From: Candidatus Jettenia ecosi
Lineage (GTDB): Bacteria; Planctomycetota; Brocadiia; Brocadiales; Brocadiaceae
Assembly: GCA_005524015.1 (NCBI GenBank)
Contig: SULG01000014.1
Location: 1 to 56,887, forward strand
DNA: 56,887 nt
Direction of reading: 5' to 3'
Made by a program: the position numbers and the translations under genes. This document shows, piece by piece, positions 35,763 to 45,056 of this stretch. Each line of letters opens with the position of its first letter. The stretch's first letter is position 1. The notes under the pieces are model-generated. The model saw only the letters and a list, made by a program, of their open reading frames with translations, was not told the origin of the DNA and did no database searches.

Positions 35763-37193
35763 ATGAAAATGCAATCGTCTTTATTACCTCAACTTCAACA
35801 AAAAATGAAGTTGTCTCCTCAAATTATCCAATCAATTGAGATTTTACAGTTACCTTTATTGGCTCTTGTTGAACATATACAGCAGGAGTTAGTAGACAAC
35901 CCTGTACTTGAAGAGGTACTTGACGAGAAAAAAGATGAGAACCTTAAGGAAGGAGATGAAACACCGGCCGATAATGCGAAAAGTGACGAATTTGATAAAC
36001 TCGGTGAAATGGCTGATGATTGGCGTGATTATTACTCCCAAACTATAGTTCGGAGAAATAACCTCTCGGAAGAACGAGATCAGAAACAGGAGGCATTAGA
36101 GAACACCGCAGCCAAGCCGATGTCCCTCCATGATTATTTGATGGGGCAGCTCTCATTAATCGATTTCCCCGTCCATCTTGCAGAAGCCGCTGAAAACATT
36201 ATCTATTCCATTGATAAATCCGGATATTTAGCCAGTCCCCTGGAAGAAATTGTGCAATCCCTTGAAAAACCGCTTCCCGCTGAAGAGGTTAAGGAAGCCT
36301 TAAAAGTTGTACAATCGCTTGAACCACCCGGGGTTGGAGCCAGGAATTTGCAGGAGTGTCTCGTATTACAATTGGATAAACGAGATTCACATTATCAGTT
36401 AACGAAAGAATTGCTTCTTAATTATCTGGAAGATATTGAGATGAAAAAATATCCTGCCATAGCAAAAAAAACCGGACAAAGCTTAGACATCATAAAAAGA
36501 CAGGTTGAATTTATCCGTACCCTAAATCCCAAACCTGGTTCTCTCTTTTGTGATGAAACTATTCCGTATGTAGTTCCGGAAGTAAAAGTAGAGTATATTG
36601 ACGGGAAATATGAGGTATTTCTTATCGATAACACGAATTTGCCCCATTTGCATATCAGTTCTTTTTATAAGAAATTCTTAAGTGAAAATGGTACGGATAA
36701 TTCTACCTTGCAATATATACAAAAGAAAATTGAATCGGCAAAATGGCTTATTGATGCAATCGAACAGAGACGGAGCACGCTGTATAAAGTAGCCTGCAAA
36801 ATAGTAGAAATGCAAAAGGATTTTTTAGATGAGGGAATTCACCGGTTGCATACCCTGAAAATGCAGGATATCGCTGATGTTGTAGGAGTACATGTATCAA
36901 CGGTAAGCCGCGCCATTGCTCATAAATATATTCAAACACCCCAGGGTATATTCGAAATGAAGTTTTTCTTTACCGGAGGTTTTCAGAACGTGGACGGATC
37001 GATGGAATCGTGGGAAGCTATACGGCAAAAACTCTCTGAGATTGTTGCGAAAGAAAATAAATCAAATCCATTGAGTGACGAAGAAGTCGCAGAAAAACTC
37101 CATGCTTCTGGTATAGCTATCGCCCGAAGAACCGTTACAAAATACCGGAGAATCATGAAGATACCATCCTCAAGACAACGGAAGGAATATTAG
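35763..37193 (+). CDS. rpoN: RNA polymerase sigma-54 factor
   Basis: A 476-residue sigma-54. Region I is the glutamine/leucine-rich LLPQLQQKMKLSPQIIQSIE followed by LQLPLLAL; an acidic region II follows (EEVLDEKKDENLKEGDE); the core-binding domain has EPPGVGARNLQECL; the C-terminus has a helix-turn-helix (MQDIADVVGVHVSTVSRAI) and the RpoN box ARRTVTKYR. It directs transcription from -24/-12 promoters with AAA+ activators, none of which are encoded here. Starts 29 bp after recR and is probably co-transcribed with it. I saw no convincing -24/-12 promoter in the window. Confidence 0.96.
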   Translation: MKMQSSLLPQLQQKMKLSPQIIQSIEILQLPLLALVEHIQQELVDNPVLEEVLDEKKDENLKEGDETPADNAKSDEFDKLGEMADDWRDYYSQTIVRRNNLSEERDQKQEALENTAAKPMSLHDYLMGQLSLIDFPVHLAEAAENIIYSIDKSGYLASPLEEIVQSLEKPLPAEEVKEALKVVQSLEPPGVGARNLQECLVLQLDKRDSHYQLTKELLLNYLEDIEMKKYPAIAKKTGQSLDIIKRQVEFIRTLNPKPGSLFCDETIPYVVPEVKVEYIDGKYEVFLIDNTNLPHLHISSFYKKFLSENGTDNSTLQYIQKKIESAKWLIDAIEQRRSTLYKVACKIVEMQKDFLDEGIHRLHTLKMQDIADVVGVHVSTVSRAIAHKYIQTPQGIFEMKFFFTGGFQNVDGSMESWEAIRQKLSEIVAKENKSNPLSDEEVAEKLHASGIAIARRTVTKYRRIMKIPSSRQRKEY

Positions 37194-37391
37194 ATGAAAC
37201 GAAAAATTTCCGTAGCAAGTATTATTCTTTCAAGTATATCTCTATCAATGGTTATATCCTCCATCGGTTGTACTGCATATCACAGCAAAAAACATCTTGA
37301 TACCATGAAGAAAGATTTAAATGCTGCGCATGAGGATGTTGATACAATATTGGGTATAGATGAACCCTCCCCTCTCGTAGAAGAAGAATAG
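37194..37391 (+). CDS. Small lipoprotein directly after rpoN
   Basis: A 65-residue protein. Hydrophobic leader (residues 6-25) ending in a lipobox SIGC (C26), then a short charged tail that ends acidic (EPSPLVEEE). Its ATG directly follows the rpoN TAG with no gap, and GGAAGG lies within the rpoN end, so translation is likely coupled. No family recognised. Good ribosome site and coherent lipoprotein architecture make it a probable real gene; its role is unknown. Confidence 0.7.
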   Translation: MKRKISVASIILSSISLSMVISSIGCTAYHSKKHLDTMKKDLNAAHEDVDTILGIDEPSPLVEEE

Positions 37392-37447
37392 TACCGCAAA
37401 ATGGTATTCTTCACTCTTAATACATTTATCCATTGAACAGGATAGGA

Positions 37448-39028
37448 ATGGATTTCGATCTCATAATAAAAAAAGGGACGGTAATCGATGGAACTGGAAT
37501 GCCAAGAAGTACGATAGATATTGGTATCAAGGATGATAAGATCGTTTCTCTCGATAAACATATTCCTGATAGTAATTGCCCTACCATCTGCGCAGAAGAG
37601 ATGATCATTACTCCCGGATTTATTGATATTCATTCCCATAGCGATTTCTTATGGATTGCTCATCCTGAAAGTACCAGCAAAATACTTGATGGGGTAACTA
37701 CAGAGATATGCGGAAACTGTGGTTTATCCGCCTTCCCGTTACGAGGAAAAGTATTGGAGAGGCGGTCACAGGGACTAGCAAAATATGCTATCCCAATTAC
37801 ATGGCAGTCCGCCGCAGAATTTTATGCTATGGCAAAAAATATACAAAGTTCCATAAACAGGGCTTTTCTCGTCGGTCATGGTAATATAAGGGCATGCGCT
37901 TTCGGATATGAAGACAGAAGTCCCCATCCACACGAATTCCATGCTATGAGGAAAGATTTAGAAGAAGCTATGAAGGCCGGGGCATTCGGTATGTCCAGCG
38001 GTCTTATCTATCCCCCCGGTTGTTACTCAGCAGAGGATGAATTATCAGAACTGTGTAAAGTAGTAGGAGATTACGGTGGTTTGTATGCAACCCATATACG
38101 AAATGAAGGAGATACACTTGAAGAAGCCATTGCAGAAGCCACCCGAATAGCAAACCGCTCAGGGGCTAAATTGCAAATATCACATCTCAAAACCTCCGGA
38201 AACCGTAACTGGCATAAGATCAAAAATATAAAAATGATACTTGAACATGCCATCGATGAAGGGATCGATGTTACCTGCGATCGTTACCCTTACATCGCCG
38301 CTGCTACAGACCTGGATGTCATCTTGCCTCATTGGGTCTATGAGGGTGGCACCGAAACACAGATACAAAGATTAAAGAATACACAGATCCGAAAACAAAT
38401 CGAGGAAGAACTATCCCCTATGTATGACGAGAATTTTTGGGATGGGATCGTAATCTCGTCCGTCTATTATGATAAAAATAAGTGGATGGAAGGTAAAAGA
38501 ATCTCTGAAATTGCAATGAACCTCACCACCCATCCTCTCGATGTAGTTTTTAACTTGCTTATAGAAGAGGATACAAGGGTTGATATTTTTTTATTCAGTA
38601 TGTGTGAGGAGAATTTAGAGAAGATACTCGGTTGGGATTTTGTCTTTATTGGTTCTGACAGTTCTGTGCGTGCCGACCATGGAATTTTGAGCGGGGGGAA
38701 ACCTCATCCACGCAGCTATGGAACTTTTTCACGTGTTTTGGGAAGATTTTGCCGGGAAAAGAATCTCCTTTCTGAAGAAAAGGCCGTCCAGAAGATGACA
38801 GGTCTTCCTGCGCAGAAAATTGGATTGGATAAAAGGGGATTGATAAAAAAGGAATATTTTGCGGATATAACTATTTTCGACCCTGCAAGAATTATAGATA
38901 AGAGCACCTACACAGAACCTCATCAATACTCTGAAGGTATAGCATATGTGATAGTAAACGGGCAAGTCACCATAGCAAATGGCAGACATACGGGTATAAC
39001 CAATGGCCGTATATTGCGAAAATCATAG
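37448..39028 (+). CDS. N-acyl-D-amino-acid deacylase (D-aminoacylase) family amidohydrolase
   Basis: About 526 residues of an amidohydrolase with the D-aminoacylase pattern: DLIIKKGTVIDGTGMPRSTI, ITPGFIDIHSHSDF (metal-binding histidines), TTEICGNCGLSAFP, SSGLIYPPG, THIRNEGDTLEEAI, ISHLKTSG and the metal aspartate in GSDSSVRADHG. It hydrolyses N-acyl groups from D-amino acids (or related N-acyl amides) in the cytoplasm, and could serve recycling of wall or peptide material. Start at ATG 37448, with GGATAGG just upstream. Substrate cannot be deduced. Its 3' end overlaps a CYTH-like fragment by 26 bp. Confidence 0.88.
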   Translation: MDFDLIIKKGTVIDGTGMPRSTIDIGIKDDKIVSLDKHIPDSNCPTICAEEMIITPGFIDIHSHSDFLWIAHPESTSKILDGVTTEICGNCGLSAFPLRGKVLERRSQGLAKYAIPITWQSAAEFYAMAKNIQSSINRAFLVGHGNIRACAFGYEDRSPHPHEFHAMRKDLEEAMKAGAFGMSSGLIYPPGCYSAEDELSELCKVVGDYGGLYATHIRNEGDTLEEAIAEATRIANRSGAKLQISHLKTSGNRNWHKIKNIKMILEHAIDEGIDVTCDRYPYIAAATDLDVILPHWVYEGGTETQIQRLKNTQIRKQIEEELSPMYDENFWDGIVISSVYYDKNKWMEGKRISEIAMNLTTHPLDVVFNLLIEEDTRVDIFLFSMCEENLEKILGWDFVFIGSDSSVRADHGILSGGKPHPRSYGTFSRVLGRFCREKNLLSEEKAVQKMTGLPAQKIGLDKRGLIKKEYFADITIFDPARIIDKSTYTEPHQYSEGIAYVIVNGQVTIANGRHTGITNGRILRKS

Positions 39029-39329
39029 GATAATAACCAGAATACATAAGGATGGTGAATTTAAAGCTGAATTATCCCTGGATAAAGTAACGTTTCACGG
39101 CCATAATGAGCAAAAAATTTATCGGGAAATCGAAGTAGAACTTTTACATGGACAATTTGAGCATTTCAAACAAGTAATCGATAGTTTACAAAACCTATTA
39201 CACTTACAACCCGCTATCGATTCGAAATACAGAAAGGGATTACTGCTTATTGGTAAATATGATAGTAATATCTCTTCTCTCCTTTACGAAACAAATCACA
39301 AGTCAGGCTACTATACACAGCGTCATTAA
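39003..39329 (+). pseudogene. CYTH-domain C-terminal fragment
   Basis: A 108-residue frame that resembles only the second half of a CYTH (triphosphate-tunnel) domain: AELSLDKVTFHGH, YREIEVELLHGQFE, and SKYRKGLLLIG. The N-terminal ExExK motif that defines the tunnel entrance is absent, and upstream DNA is the intact D-aminoacylase gene. The overlap (start 26 bp before the upstream stop) and missing half suggest a truncated gene fused to its neighbour's end. It might still be expressed as a short protein. Confidence 0.55.
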
Positions 39330-39364
39330 TCAGATACGAATCTCCGTTTTCACGGGGACAGGTA

Positions 39365-39450
39365 TGTCATTCCCGCCCCCGCTTTCACGAGGATAAACTC
39401 CATCAGGAATCCAGAAAAATACTGGATTCCGGGTCAAGCCCGGAATGACA
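39365..39450. repeat. Nested inverted repeat TGTCATTCC..GGAATGACA
   Basis: Outer arms TGTCATTCC (39365-39373) and GGAATGACA (39442-39450) enclose a second pair, GGAATCCAG/CTGGATTCC. Elements ending in TGTCATTCCCG are common in many bacteria as small palindromic repeats. Lies in the 512-bp gene-free gap 39330-39841. Confidence 0.6.
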
Positions 39451-39545
39451 GACGCTTGTCCTCGAATGTAGTTATCGGGGAGTTGTAAACTTATGTCGCT
39501 ATGTATAACGAAATGAAGCCTTCTGCACCTTTTATCTCTTCATAA

Positions 39546-39616
39546 GATGTAGGGCAAGGCTGAATATGCGTACGAGGATAGCAACCCTAAAGGATTGCCC
39601 TACAGAATTAAAATTC
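39546..39616 (+). repeat. Dispersed repeat, family A, shortened copy
   Basis: GATGTAGGGCAAGGCT is followed directly by GAATATGCGTACGAGGATAG and CAACCCTAAAGGATTGCCCTAC. Compared with the copies at 44906 and 49587 the first hairpin has lost its second arm. The rest of the gap is AT-rich and probably holds the promoter of the sigma-70 gene, but I cannot pick a clear one. Confidence 0.7.
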
Positions 39617-39841
39617 CTTTGATTCCTCCTTTCTCATTTTTTCTTTCTGTAAACCAAAGATTTTTATGAGCAAAACCCATAAATACGGGTAAATATTATA
39701 TCATTAAAATCTGAAAATTCAAGCACTTACGATATATTTTCAAAATACATATTTTGTGCAACAATTTTTTAAAAAAATATGTTATAAATAGCGGAATTAA
39801 CATATTTTATAAATCTTAATTCAAAGTAGGAAAACCCAAAC

Positions 39842-41323
39842 ATGGACAAATTTGAATATAAAATTAGCTATCTTCCCGATATAAATCCTGAGAATTTTAT
39901 TGGTGAAGATGATTTTAATGATGGGGAAAGCCTTGAGGAAAAGGTAAAATACAAGGACTACGACCCTGTTCGTCTCTATCTGAAAGAGATGTCCCATTTG
40001 CCCTTATTATCCCGTGAAGAAGAATTCCATCTGGCAAAGAAGATAAAGGTTATAAGCCGGTTACTTCACAGAAGGGTACTGAATTTTGATTATGCCCTGG
40101 AAAAATACTTACATATTCTGGAGGAAGTAGAAAGCGAATCGGACCTTGTTCAATTTATCGATACAACGGTAACAAAAGATCAAAGCAAAAACGAGAGGGT
40201 TGAACAAATCTGCATGGTTACAGAAAAAATCAGGGAAATAATTGAAGCAAATCGGAGAGACTATGAAAAGATTAACAAAGGAACCGTTCCGGGATACGTA
40301 AAAACCAGAACTCTCAGAAATATAGCAGCAAGGAAAAGAAAAGCAACCAGAGAATTAGAGGCTATGCATATTCGTACAGAAACAATATTACCCGTTATGA
40401 AACAACTATTAGATGTCTTATCTGAACTGGTAAGATTTGAAGAACAATCAAGGGGTTCGCATCGTAAGAAGGAATCTTATAAGAAGCTTCTGTACAGTAT
40501 TGATGAAATAAAAACACTTTTAATAATTCCTGTTGAAGAAATAGAGAAGGCTATTCATATGATTCATTCCATTTACCATGCATATGAATCTGCCAGGAAA
40601 AGATTCTCTGAGGGCAATTTAAGGTTGGTGGTAAGTATCGCAAAAAAATACCGGAAACGCGGGCTTGCCTTCCATGATCTTATCCAGGAAGGAAATACGG
40701 GTCTTATGAGAGCTATCGATAAATACGATTACCGTATGGGCTTCAAATTCAGCACCTATGCTACCTGGTGGATTAAACAAGCGATTATCAGGGCAATAGA
40801 CGATAAAGCAAGGACAGTACGAATCCCTGTGCATATGACAGAAGTAATCAACAAAACAACGCAGGTGTTAAAGAATACCCATTGGAATCTTGACAGAAAG
40901 CCCAAGTTAGAAAGCATTGCAAAAGAAGCAAACATTCCTCTTGCAGAAGTTTTCAGGGTATTTCGAATTGCATCGAGGCCTATCTCATTAGAAAATCCTA
41001 TTGGGAATGATGGTGAAACAATGTTTGAGGATTTTATCCAGGACAAAAAGACGGAATCGCCGGTCTTTTTGGCTCACCAATCTTTGCTTAAGGAACAGTT
41101 AGAAAAGGTCCTCAATACCTTAAGTCACCGGGAACGTGAGGTGATTAAGCTGCGTTTTGGTATCGGTGATGGCTATACACACACCCTGGAAGAAATCGGG
41201 AAGAGGTTTAATATAACGAGGGAACGAATTCGTCAAATCGAAGCCATCGCTATTCGTAAACTTCAACACCCGCTAAGAAGCAGGAAATTAGAAGGATTCC
41301 TCGAAGGAGCAATGGCAAATTAA
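39842..41323 (+). CDS. rpoD: Primary-type sigma-70 factor (RpoD/SigA-like)
   Basis: A 493-residue sigma factor. Region 1.2 is [20 protein letters not shown] (from residue 40); a non-conserved, basic insert follows (residues about 70-245, with [20 protein letters not shown]); regions 2.1-2.4 run from [21 protein letters not shown] through [17 protein letters not shown]; region 4.2 is [20 protein letters not shown]. Region 1.1 appears replaced by a short acidic 37-residue leader. Region 2.4 and 4.2 residues match housekeeping factors, so a TTGACA/TATAAT-type specificity, as in the promoters noted here, is expected. It could be a group 2 factor instead. Confidence 0.88.
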   Translation: MDKFEYKISYLPDINPENFIGEDDFNDGESLEEKVKYKDYDPVRLYLKEMSHLPLLSREEEFHLAKKIKVISRLLHRRVLNFDYALEKYLHILEEVESESDLVQFIDTTVTKDQSKNERVEQICMVTEKIREIIEANRRDYEKINKGTVPGYVKTRTLRNIAARKRKATRELEAMHIRTETILPVMKQLLDVLSELVRFEEQSRGSHRKKESYKKLLYSIDEIKTLLIIPVEEIEKAIHMIHSIYHAYESARKRFSEGNLRLVVSIAKKYRKRGLAFHDLIQEGNTGLMRAIDKYDYRMGFKFSTYATWWIKQAIIRAIDDKARTVRIPVHMTEVINKTTQVLKNTHWNLDRKPKLESIAKEANIPLAEVFRVFRIASRPISLENPIGNDGETMFEDFIQDKKTESPVFLAHQSLLKEQLEKVLNTLSHREREVIKLRFGIGDGYTHTLEEIGKRFNITRERIRQIEAIAIRKLQHPLRSRKLEGFLEGAMAN

Positions 41324-41342
41324 GACAGAGTCTTACCTTTGA

Positions 41343-41371
41343 TAGAGGCTTCATTTTATATGAAGCCTCTA
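41343..41371. terminator. Hairpin between the sigma-70 gene and the small basic gene
   Basis: A perfect 11-bp stem (TAGAGGCTTCA/TGAAGCCTCTA) with a 7-base loop, 20 bp after the sigma-70 stop and 30 bp after the end of the convergent small gene. Only a weak T-run follows on either strand, so it may serve as a bidirectional terminator or mRNA end stabiliser. Confidence 0.6.
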
Positions 41372-41400
41372 TATCTTCTCATATCTCAAATAAAATGATA

Positions 41401-41496
41401 CTACTTAACCTTCTCGTGTTTCCTTCGTCGTCTTTTCAGAAGATATTTTTTTCTGTTTAACCTATGCTTTTTTTTCCCAGCAAAACCATTTGCCAT
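41401..41496 (-). CDS. 31-residue highly basic protein, ribosomal-protein-like
   Basis: MANGFAGKKKHRLNRKKYLL then KRRRRKHEKVK: more than half of the residues are K, R or H. ATG 41496 has AGAGGA 8 bp upstream, a normal spacing. The composition and the GKKKHR..KRRRRKH pattern are like very small ribosome-associated basic proteins (AURKAIP1/mS38-like or Bacteroidetes-type short basic proteins). I cannot assign a family with certainty. It converges on the sigma-70 gene across a hairpin. Too short for most gene finders. Confidence 0.6.
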   Translation of the reverse strand: MANGFAGKKKHRLNRKKYLLKRRRRKHEKVK

Positions 41497-41773
41497 ATAA
41501 ATCCTCTTAACAGTTTACTATAAGATAAAGTATAAAAACAGATAAGTAAAAGTCTAAGTATTATATTTTACCAATAACAAAGCCTGTGTTCAATAAAATA
41601 TTATTATCCATGCTGATAAATATCTCCACGATATCATACCAAAATCGATTGAGAAGTTTTTTATAAAAATACTTGTCGAAAAAAAGATTTGCATCTTATT
41701 AAATCGTCTGTTAACATTAGCTTACACTTGAAAGGTATTCATTGATATTTCATTTTTATGAGGTATAAATATT

Positions 41774-43021
41774 ATGGCAAAAAAAGCCAATACAAATAAA
41801 ATGGGTTGCTCGTTTTGTGGTAGGAACTATGAGTCAGTAAGCCGTTTAATTCAAGGCAATACTAATATTTTCATTTGTAACGAATGTGTTGAGGCTTGCC
41901 ATATACTTCTTAAGAAAGATCAGAAACATGTTCCTATTAAGCCTTTGGGGAAAATACCTACTCCCCCGCAAATAAATGGAATATTAGATGAATATATCAT
42001 AGGTCAGGAAAAAGCAAAAAAAACACTCGCCGTTGCTGTTTATAATCACTATAAACGTTTAATCACAAGTTCCAGCAACGAGGGAGTTGAATTAGAAAAG
42101 AGTAATATATTGCTTATAGGGCCTACTGGTTCTGGTAAGACACTTCTAGCTCGTACCCTTGCCAAGATACTTGATGTGCCCTTTGCAATCGCAGACGCAA
42201 CAACACTTACTGAGGCTGGCTATGTAGGGGAAGATGTAGAGAATGTATTATTGGCATTATTAAGAAATGCGGATTTTAACCTCCAACGAGCTCAACAGGG
42301 AATTATCTACATAGATGAAATTGATAAGGTTGCCAGAAAAAGTCCTAACCCATCCATCACAAGAGATGTCTCTGGTGAAGGAGTTCAACAGGCATTATTA
42401 AAAATGCTTGAAGGTACTGTGGCTAATGTGCCTCCCCAAGGTGGAAGAAAACATCCGGAACAGCAGTATATTCAAATGGACACGAAGGATATTCTCTTTA
42501 TTTGTGGTGGTACCTTTACCGGTATAGAAGAGATTATCAGAAGAAGAATCGGAAAAAGGAATATTGGGTTTAATGCCAGGAGTATTGATAGTGATAATAA
42601 GGATGAACCCCTTAGTAACCTCCTGAATAAGATAGAAGTTGAAGATATTATTAACTACGGAATGATTGTTGAGTTCGTGGGCCGGCTACCAATCCTCGCC
42701 CCTTTAATGCCACTTACACAAGATGATCTTATCAAGATCATGACAGAGCCCAAAAATGCCCTGGTAAGGCAATATCAAAAATTCTTTGAGATGGAGCAAG
42801 CAAAACTAGAATTTTCTCATGAGGCATTATTAGAGGTCAGCAAAAAGGCATTTGAAAAGCAGACGGGCGCAAGGGCCTTACGGTCAGTATTTGAGAGTTT
42901 TATGCTCGATGCCATGTATCATTTGCCTTCTCATAAGGAAAATGTTTCATTTCTTGTCACACCTGCCGTTGTTCGTGGTGAAACACCCCTGATGGCACAA
43001 AAATATAGAAAGACTGCATAG
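41774..43021 (+). CDS. clpX: ATP-dependent Clp protease ATP-binding subunit ClpX
   Basis: A 415-residue AAA+ unfoldase. N-terminal zinc-binding domain with C12, C15, C35, C38 ([17 protein letters not shown]); Walker [14 protein letters not shown]; Walker [15 protein letters not shown]; pore loop [11 protein letters not shown]; and sensor 2 in [11 protein letters not shown]. ClpX feeds substrates to ClpP, and the IGF-type loop is present as [14 protein letters not shown]. No clpP or lon flanks it, so the gene is detached from its usual partners. Start preceded by GAGG at 41760. Confidence 0.95.
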   Translation: MAKKANTNKMGCSFCGRNYESVSRLIQGNTNIFICNECVEACHILLKKDQKHVPIKPLGKIPTPPQINGILDEYIIGQEKAKKTLAVAVYNHYKRLITSSSNEGVELEKSNILLIGPTGSGKTLLARTLAKILDVPFAIADATTLTEAGYVGEDVENVLLALLRNADFNLQRAQQGIIYIDEIDKVARKSPNPSITRDVSGEGVQQALLKMLEGTVANVPPQGGRKHPEQQYIQMDTKDILFICGGTFTGIEEIIRRRIGKRNIGFNARSIDSDNKDEPLSNLLNKIEVEDIINYGMIVEFVGRLPILAPLMPLTQDDLIKIMTEPKNALVRQYQKFFEMEQAKLEFSHEALLEVSKKAFEKQTGARALRSVFESFMLDAMYHLPSHKENVSFLVTPAVVRGETPLMAQKYRKTA

Positions 43022-43101
43022 ATAGTCAATTTACACTCAGAATTAAATTACATGTAAATCCACATATGTGGTAAAAACTGAGCATCTTTTCAAGCTACGG
43101 C

Positions 43102-43126
43102 GGTTCAATCGAGGACGATTTGAACC
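43102..43126. terminator. Hairpin downstream of clpX
   Basis: GGTTCAATCG and CGATTTGAACC pair with one bulged base around an AGGA loop, 80 bp beyond clpX. There is no T-run, so intrinsic termination is doubtful. The hairpin could also be left over from the decayed gene beside it. Confidence 0.3.
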
Positions 43127-43145
43127 AACGCGAAAGAGCATATGA

Positions 43146-43290
43146 TCATAATATCTTTTTTAGCTCTATTTTTAACCCCTTGAAATAAGGCGATTCGAGA
43201 ATATCACCTTTGTGGTAAGTATTACAGAGTATGAAGTTGCCGTCTTTCAGGGTATAAACTTCAATTAACTCTTCTGCATGATACACAATC
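43146..43290 (-). pseudogene. C-terminal remnant of a Uma2-family endonuclease-like gene
   Basis: The minus strand reads IVYHAEELIEVYTLKDGNFI, then LCNTYHKGDILESPYFKGLK and IELKKIL before a stop. VY-L..G.F.L...Y..GDILESP.F.GLKI is the closing pattern of Uma2/DUF820 proteins (PD-(D/E)XK fold). The N-terminal two thirds with the catalytic residues are absent; upstream sequence is the end of the TPR/peptidase gene. Uma2 genes multiply in many planctomycetes and cyanobacteria, so a dead copy is not surprising. Confidence 0.65.
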
Positions 43291-43295
43291 CAATC

Positions 43296-44885
43296 TTATT
43301 TCGTTACCAGCATAAGTCTTTTTAATTCAATTTCAGCATCGTCTTTTCTCTTAAGCTTGTTGTAGAGAGATGCAAGATTTTTATGAATAATAGGGTTAAA
43401 CGGATTAATACTATTGGCTTGTGACAAAATTCTCACAGCGGCATCGTACTCACCTTTGCGTTGGTAAAGTTCACCAAGTGAAATATAGGTAGTAGAATAC
43501 TCCGGATAATATTCAAGGGCAACCTTTAAGATTTCTTCAGCCTTCGCATACTGAGTATCCATAATATAAGACATGGCTAATTTATTCTGAATTTGCGGTG
43601 ATATATTATTAGCCTTCCTGAATGCCTTCTCATACTCTACAATTGCCGCACCATGTAATCCCTCCCGGCGTAAGAGATCGCCAAGGATAGCAAATCTCCT
43701 GGCATCTTTTACCTCTATTTCGGCAACGCTCTCTATATCATCTACCAATGATGATGATTCCTTAAGCCTTGTAGGAAGCACTTGAATACCATGAACCCTC
43801 CGGAACTTTTTTTGCTTTAAATCTTGCAGCCAATTTTTTTCAAATTCATCAAATGGAACTCCTGTTGCCGATAGTATCGCATCTTCCGTTGATTTTCCCT
43901 CTTTAATACTATCCAGAATTGTTATTAATAAAGGATAGCCACCACGATTGAATAGATAATCAATTACGGTAAAGACTTCTGCAAAAGCAAGGGCTGTATC
44001 CTCCTTTTTTTTCAATTTTGCAAGGGAAGGGTGCATTTGCTTGAAGGTGATAAAATAATCTTTTTCTATCGCTTCGGCCAGTAAACTTTCCAAAGAGACG
44101 GGAAGACTGGGTGATACACCCTCAAACCAACGTTCTTCTTCATATTTGGCAATACCCTCATGAAGCCAAATAGGCACACGATTATAAGTCTTTTTCATGA
44201 TTACATAGTGTACGTACTCATGGGTTAGGGTATCGAGCCATTGATATCCCCTCGGCTGGAGACGCGGGCTTGTGATAATTACACGGTTAAATAAGCAAAT
44301 CGCTACGGTGCCGGAGGTTTCTATCTCTTCTTTGGTAAGGGTTGAAATAGTACAAAAACTTTCTGCATCAGGAAATACTTCAACAAGAATTGGCTCCTTC
44401 GGGAAGTACCCAAGATCATTGCCAATAGCGTGATAAGCCTTTTCAAGGGTTTCTAAAGCATAGTCAACGAGTATAGCGTCCTTATCTTCGTTATATCGAA
44501 ATAAGAAGTGCTCAGTTTTGATTTCTTTGAACTTGCCCGTTGTTTGATAAATCTTATCTACAAGATCATAAAACGCCCGGCCTCTTTGGGCAATCTCAGG
44601 TTCTTGTAATGCATCCTTTAAAAATGATAACGACTCCTTGTAATTCCCCTCATAGAATCGTACTTCACCCGCAAAAAAACGTACATAGGGGTTTTCCGGA
44701 GCAGCCGAAAGCAGATTACTGGCAATAGTTGCTGCTTCTCCAATTTGCCATGTCTGTAAACATTCCTCTCCGTAGTTTATTTCATCAATAACATCAAAAA
44801 ATTTTTCTCCCTGAGCAATAGCCTTAAACTCAAATAATATAAGAACTACTGCGATAGATACCATGGTAATACATATTTTTTTCAT
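43296..44885 (-). CDS. Secreted TPR protein with MA-like metallopeptidase domain
   Basis: A 529-residue protein with a signal peptide (cut near AIAQG, residue 25), an N-terminal TPR pair (to about 120), a gluzincin-like domain with H222-E223-x2-H226 (TLTHEYVHYVIM) and downstream E243 (WLHEGIAKYEE), and C-terminal TPR units (about 400-529, such as YPEYSTTYISLGELYQRKGE). The two zinc motifs match the peptidase MA-like family. It is probably exported to the periplasm and binds or cleaves protein partners. It follows the DUF4175-like gene on the same strand, with a repeat between them. Substrate unknown. Confidence 0.8.
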   Translation of the reverse strand: MKKICITMVSIAVVLILFEFKAIAQGEKFFDVIDEINYGEECLQTWQIGEAATIASNLLSAAPENPYVRFFAGEVRFYEGNYKESLSFLKDALQEPEIAQRGRAFYDLVDKIYQTTGKFKEIKTEHFLFRYNEDKDAILVDYALETLEKAYHAIGNDLGYFPKEPILVEVFPDAESFCTISTLTKEEIETSGTVAICLFNRVIITSPRLQPRGYQWLDTLTHEYVHYVIMKKTYNRVPIWLHEGIAKYEEERWFEGVSPSLPVSLESLLAEAIEKDYFITFKQMHPSLAKLKKKEDTALAFAEVFTVIDYLFNRGGYPLLITILDSIKEGKSTEDAILSATGVPFDEFEKNWLQDLKQKKFRRVHGIQVLPTRLKESSSLVDDIESVAEIEVKDARRFAILGDLLRREGLHGAAIVEYEKAFRKANNISPQIQNKLAMSYIMDTQYAKAEEILKVALEYYPEYSTTYISLGELYQRKGEYDAAVRILSQANSINPFNPIIHKNLASLYNKLKRKDDAEIELKRLMLVTK

Positions 44886-44905
44886 CTTTTATCTCTTCGT
44901 AAAGA

Positions 44906-44998
44906 ATAGGGCAAGGCTTCAGCCTTGCTTCCCTCGCCTGAATACGTGCACACAGGATAGCAACCCTAAAGGGTTGCCCTACTACAGAATTGAATTTT
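44906..44998 (+). repeat. Dispersed repeat, family A, complete copy
   Basis: AGGGCAAGGCTTCAGCCTTGC forms the first hairpin, then a spacer CGCCTGAATACGTGCACACA, then AACCCTAAAGGGTTGCCCTAC and CAGAATTGAATTTTCT. It fills most of the 171-bp gap between the metallopeptidase gene and the DUF4175-like gene. Confidence 0.75.
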
Positions 44999-45056
44999 CT
45001 ATACTATACATGTAATAATAAGGCATTCGGCAAATTTCAATCAGACCTATTGAATA

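Noticed and set aside
35763-37193. Sigma-54-dependent promoters controlled by the local rpoN
   Set aside because: I looked for TGGCAC-N5-TTGC patterns in the intergenic gaps and found none convincing.
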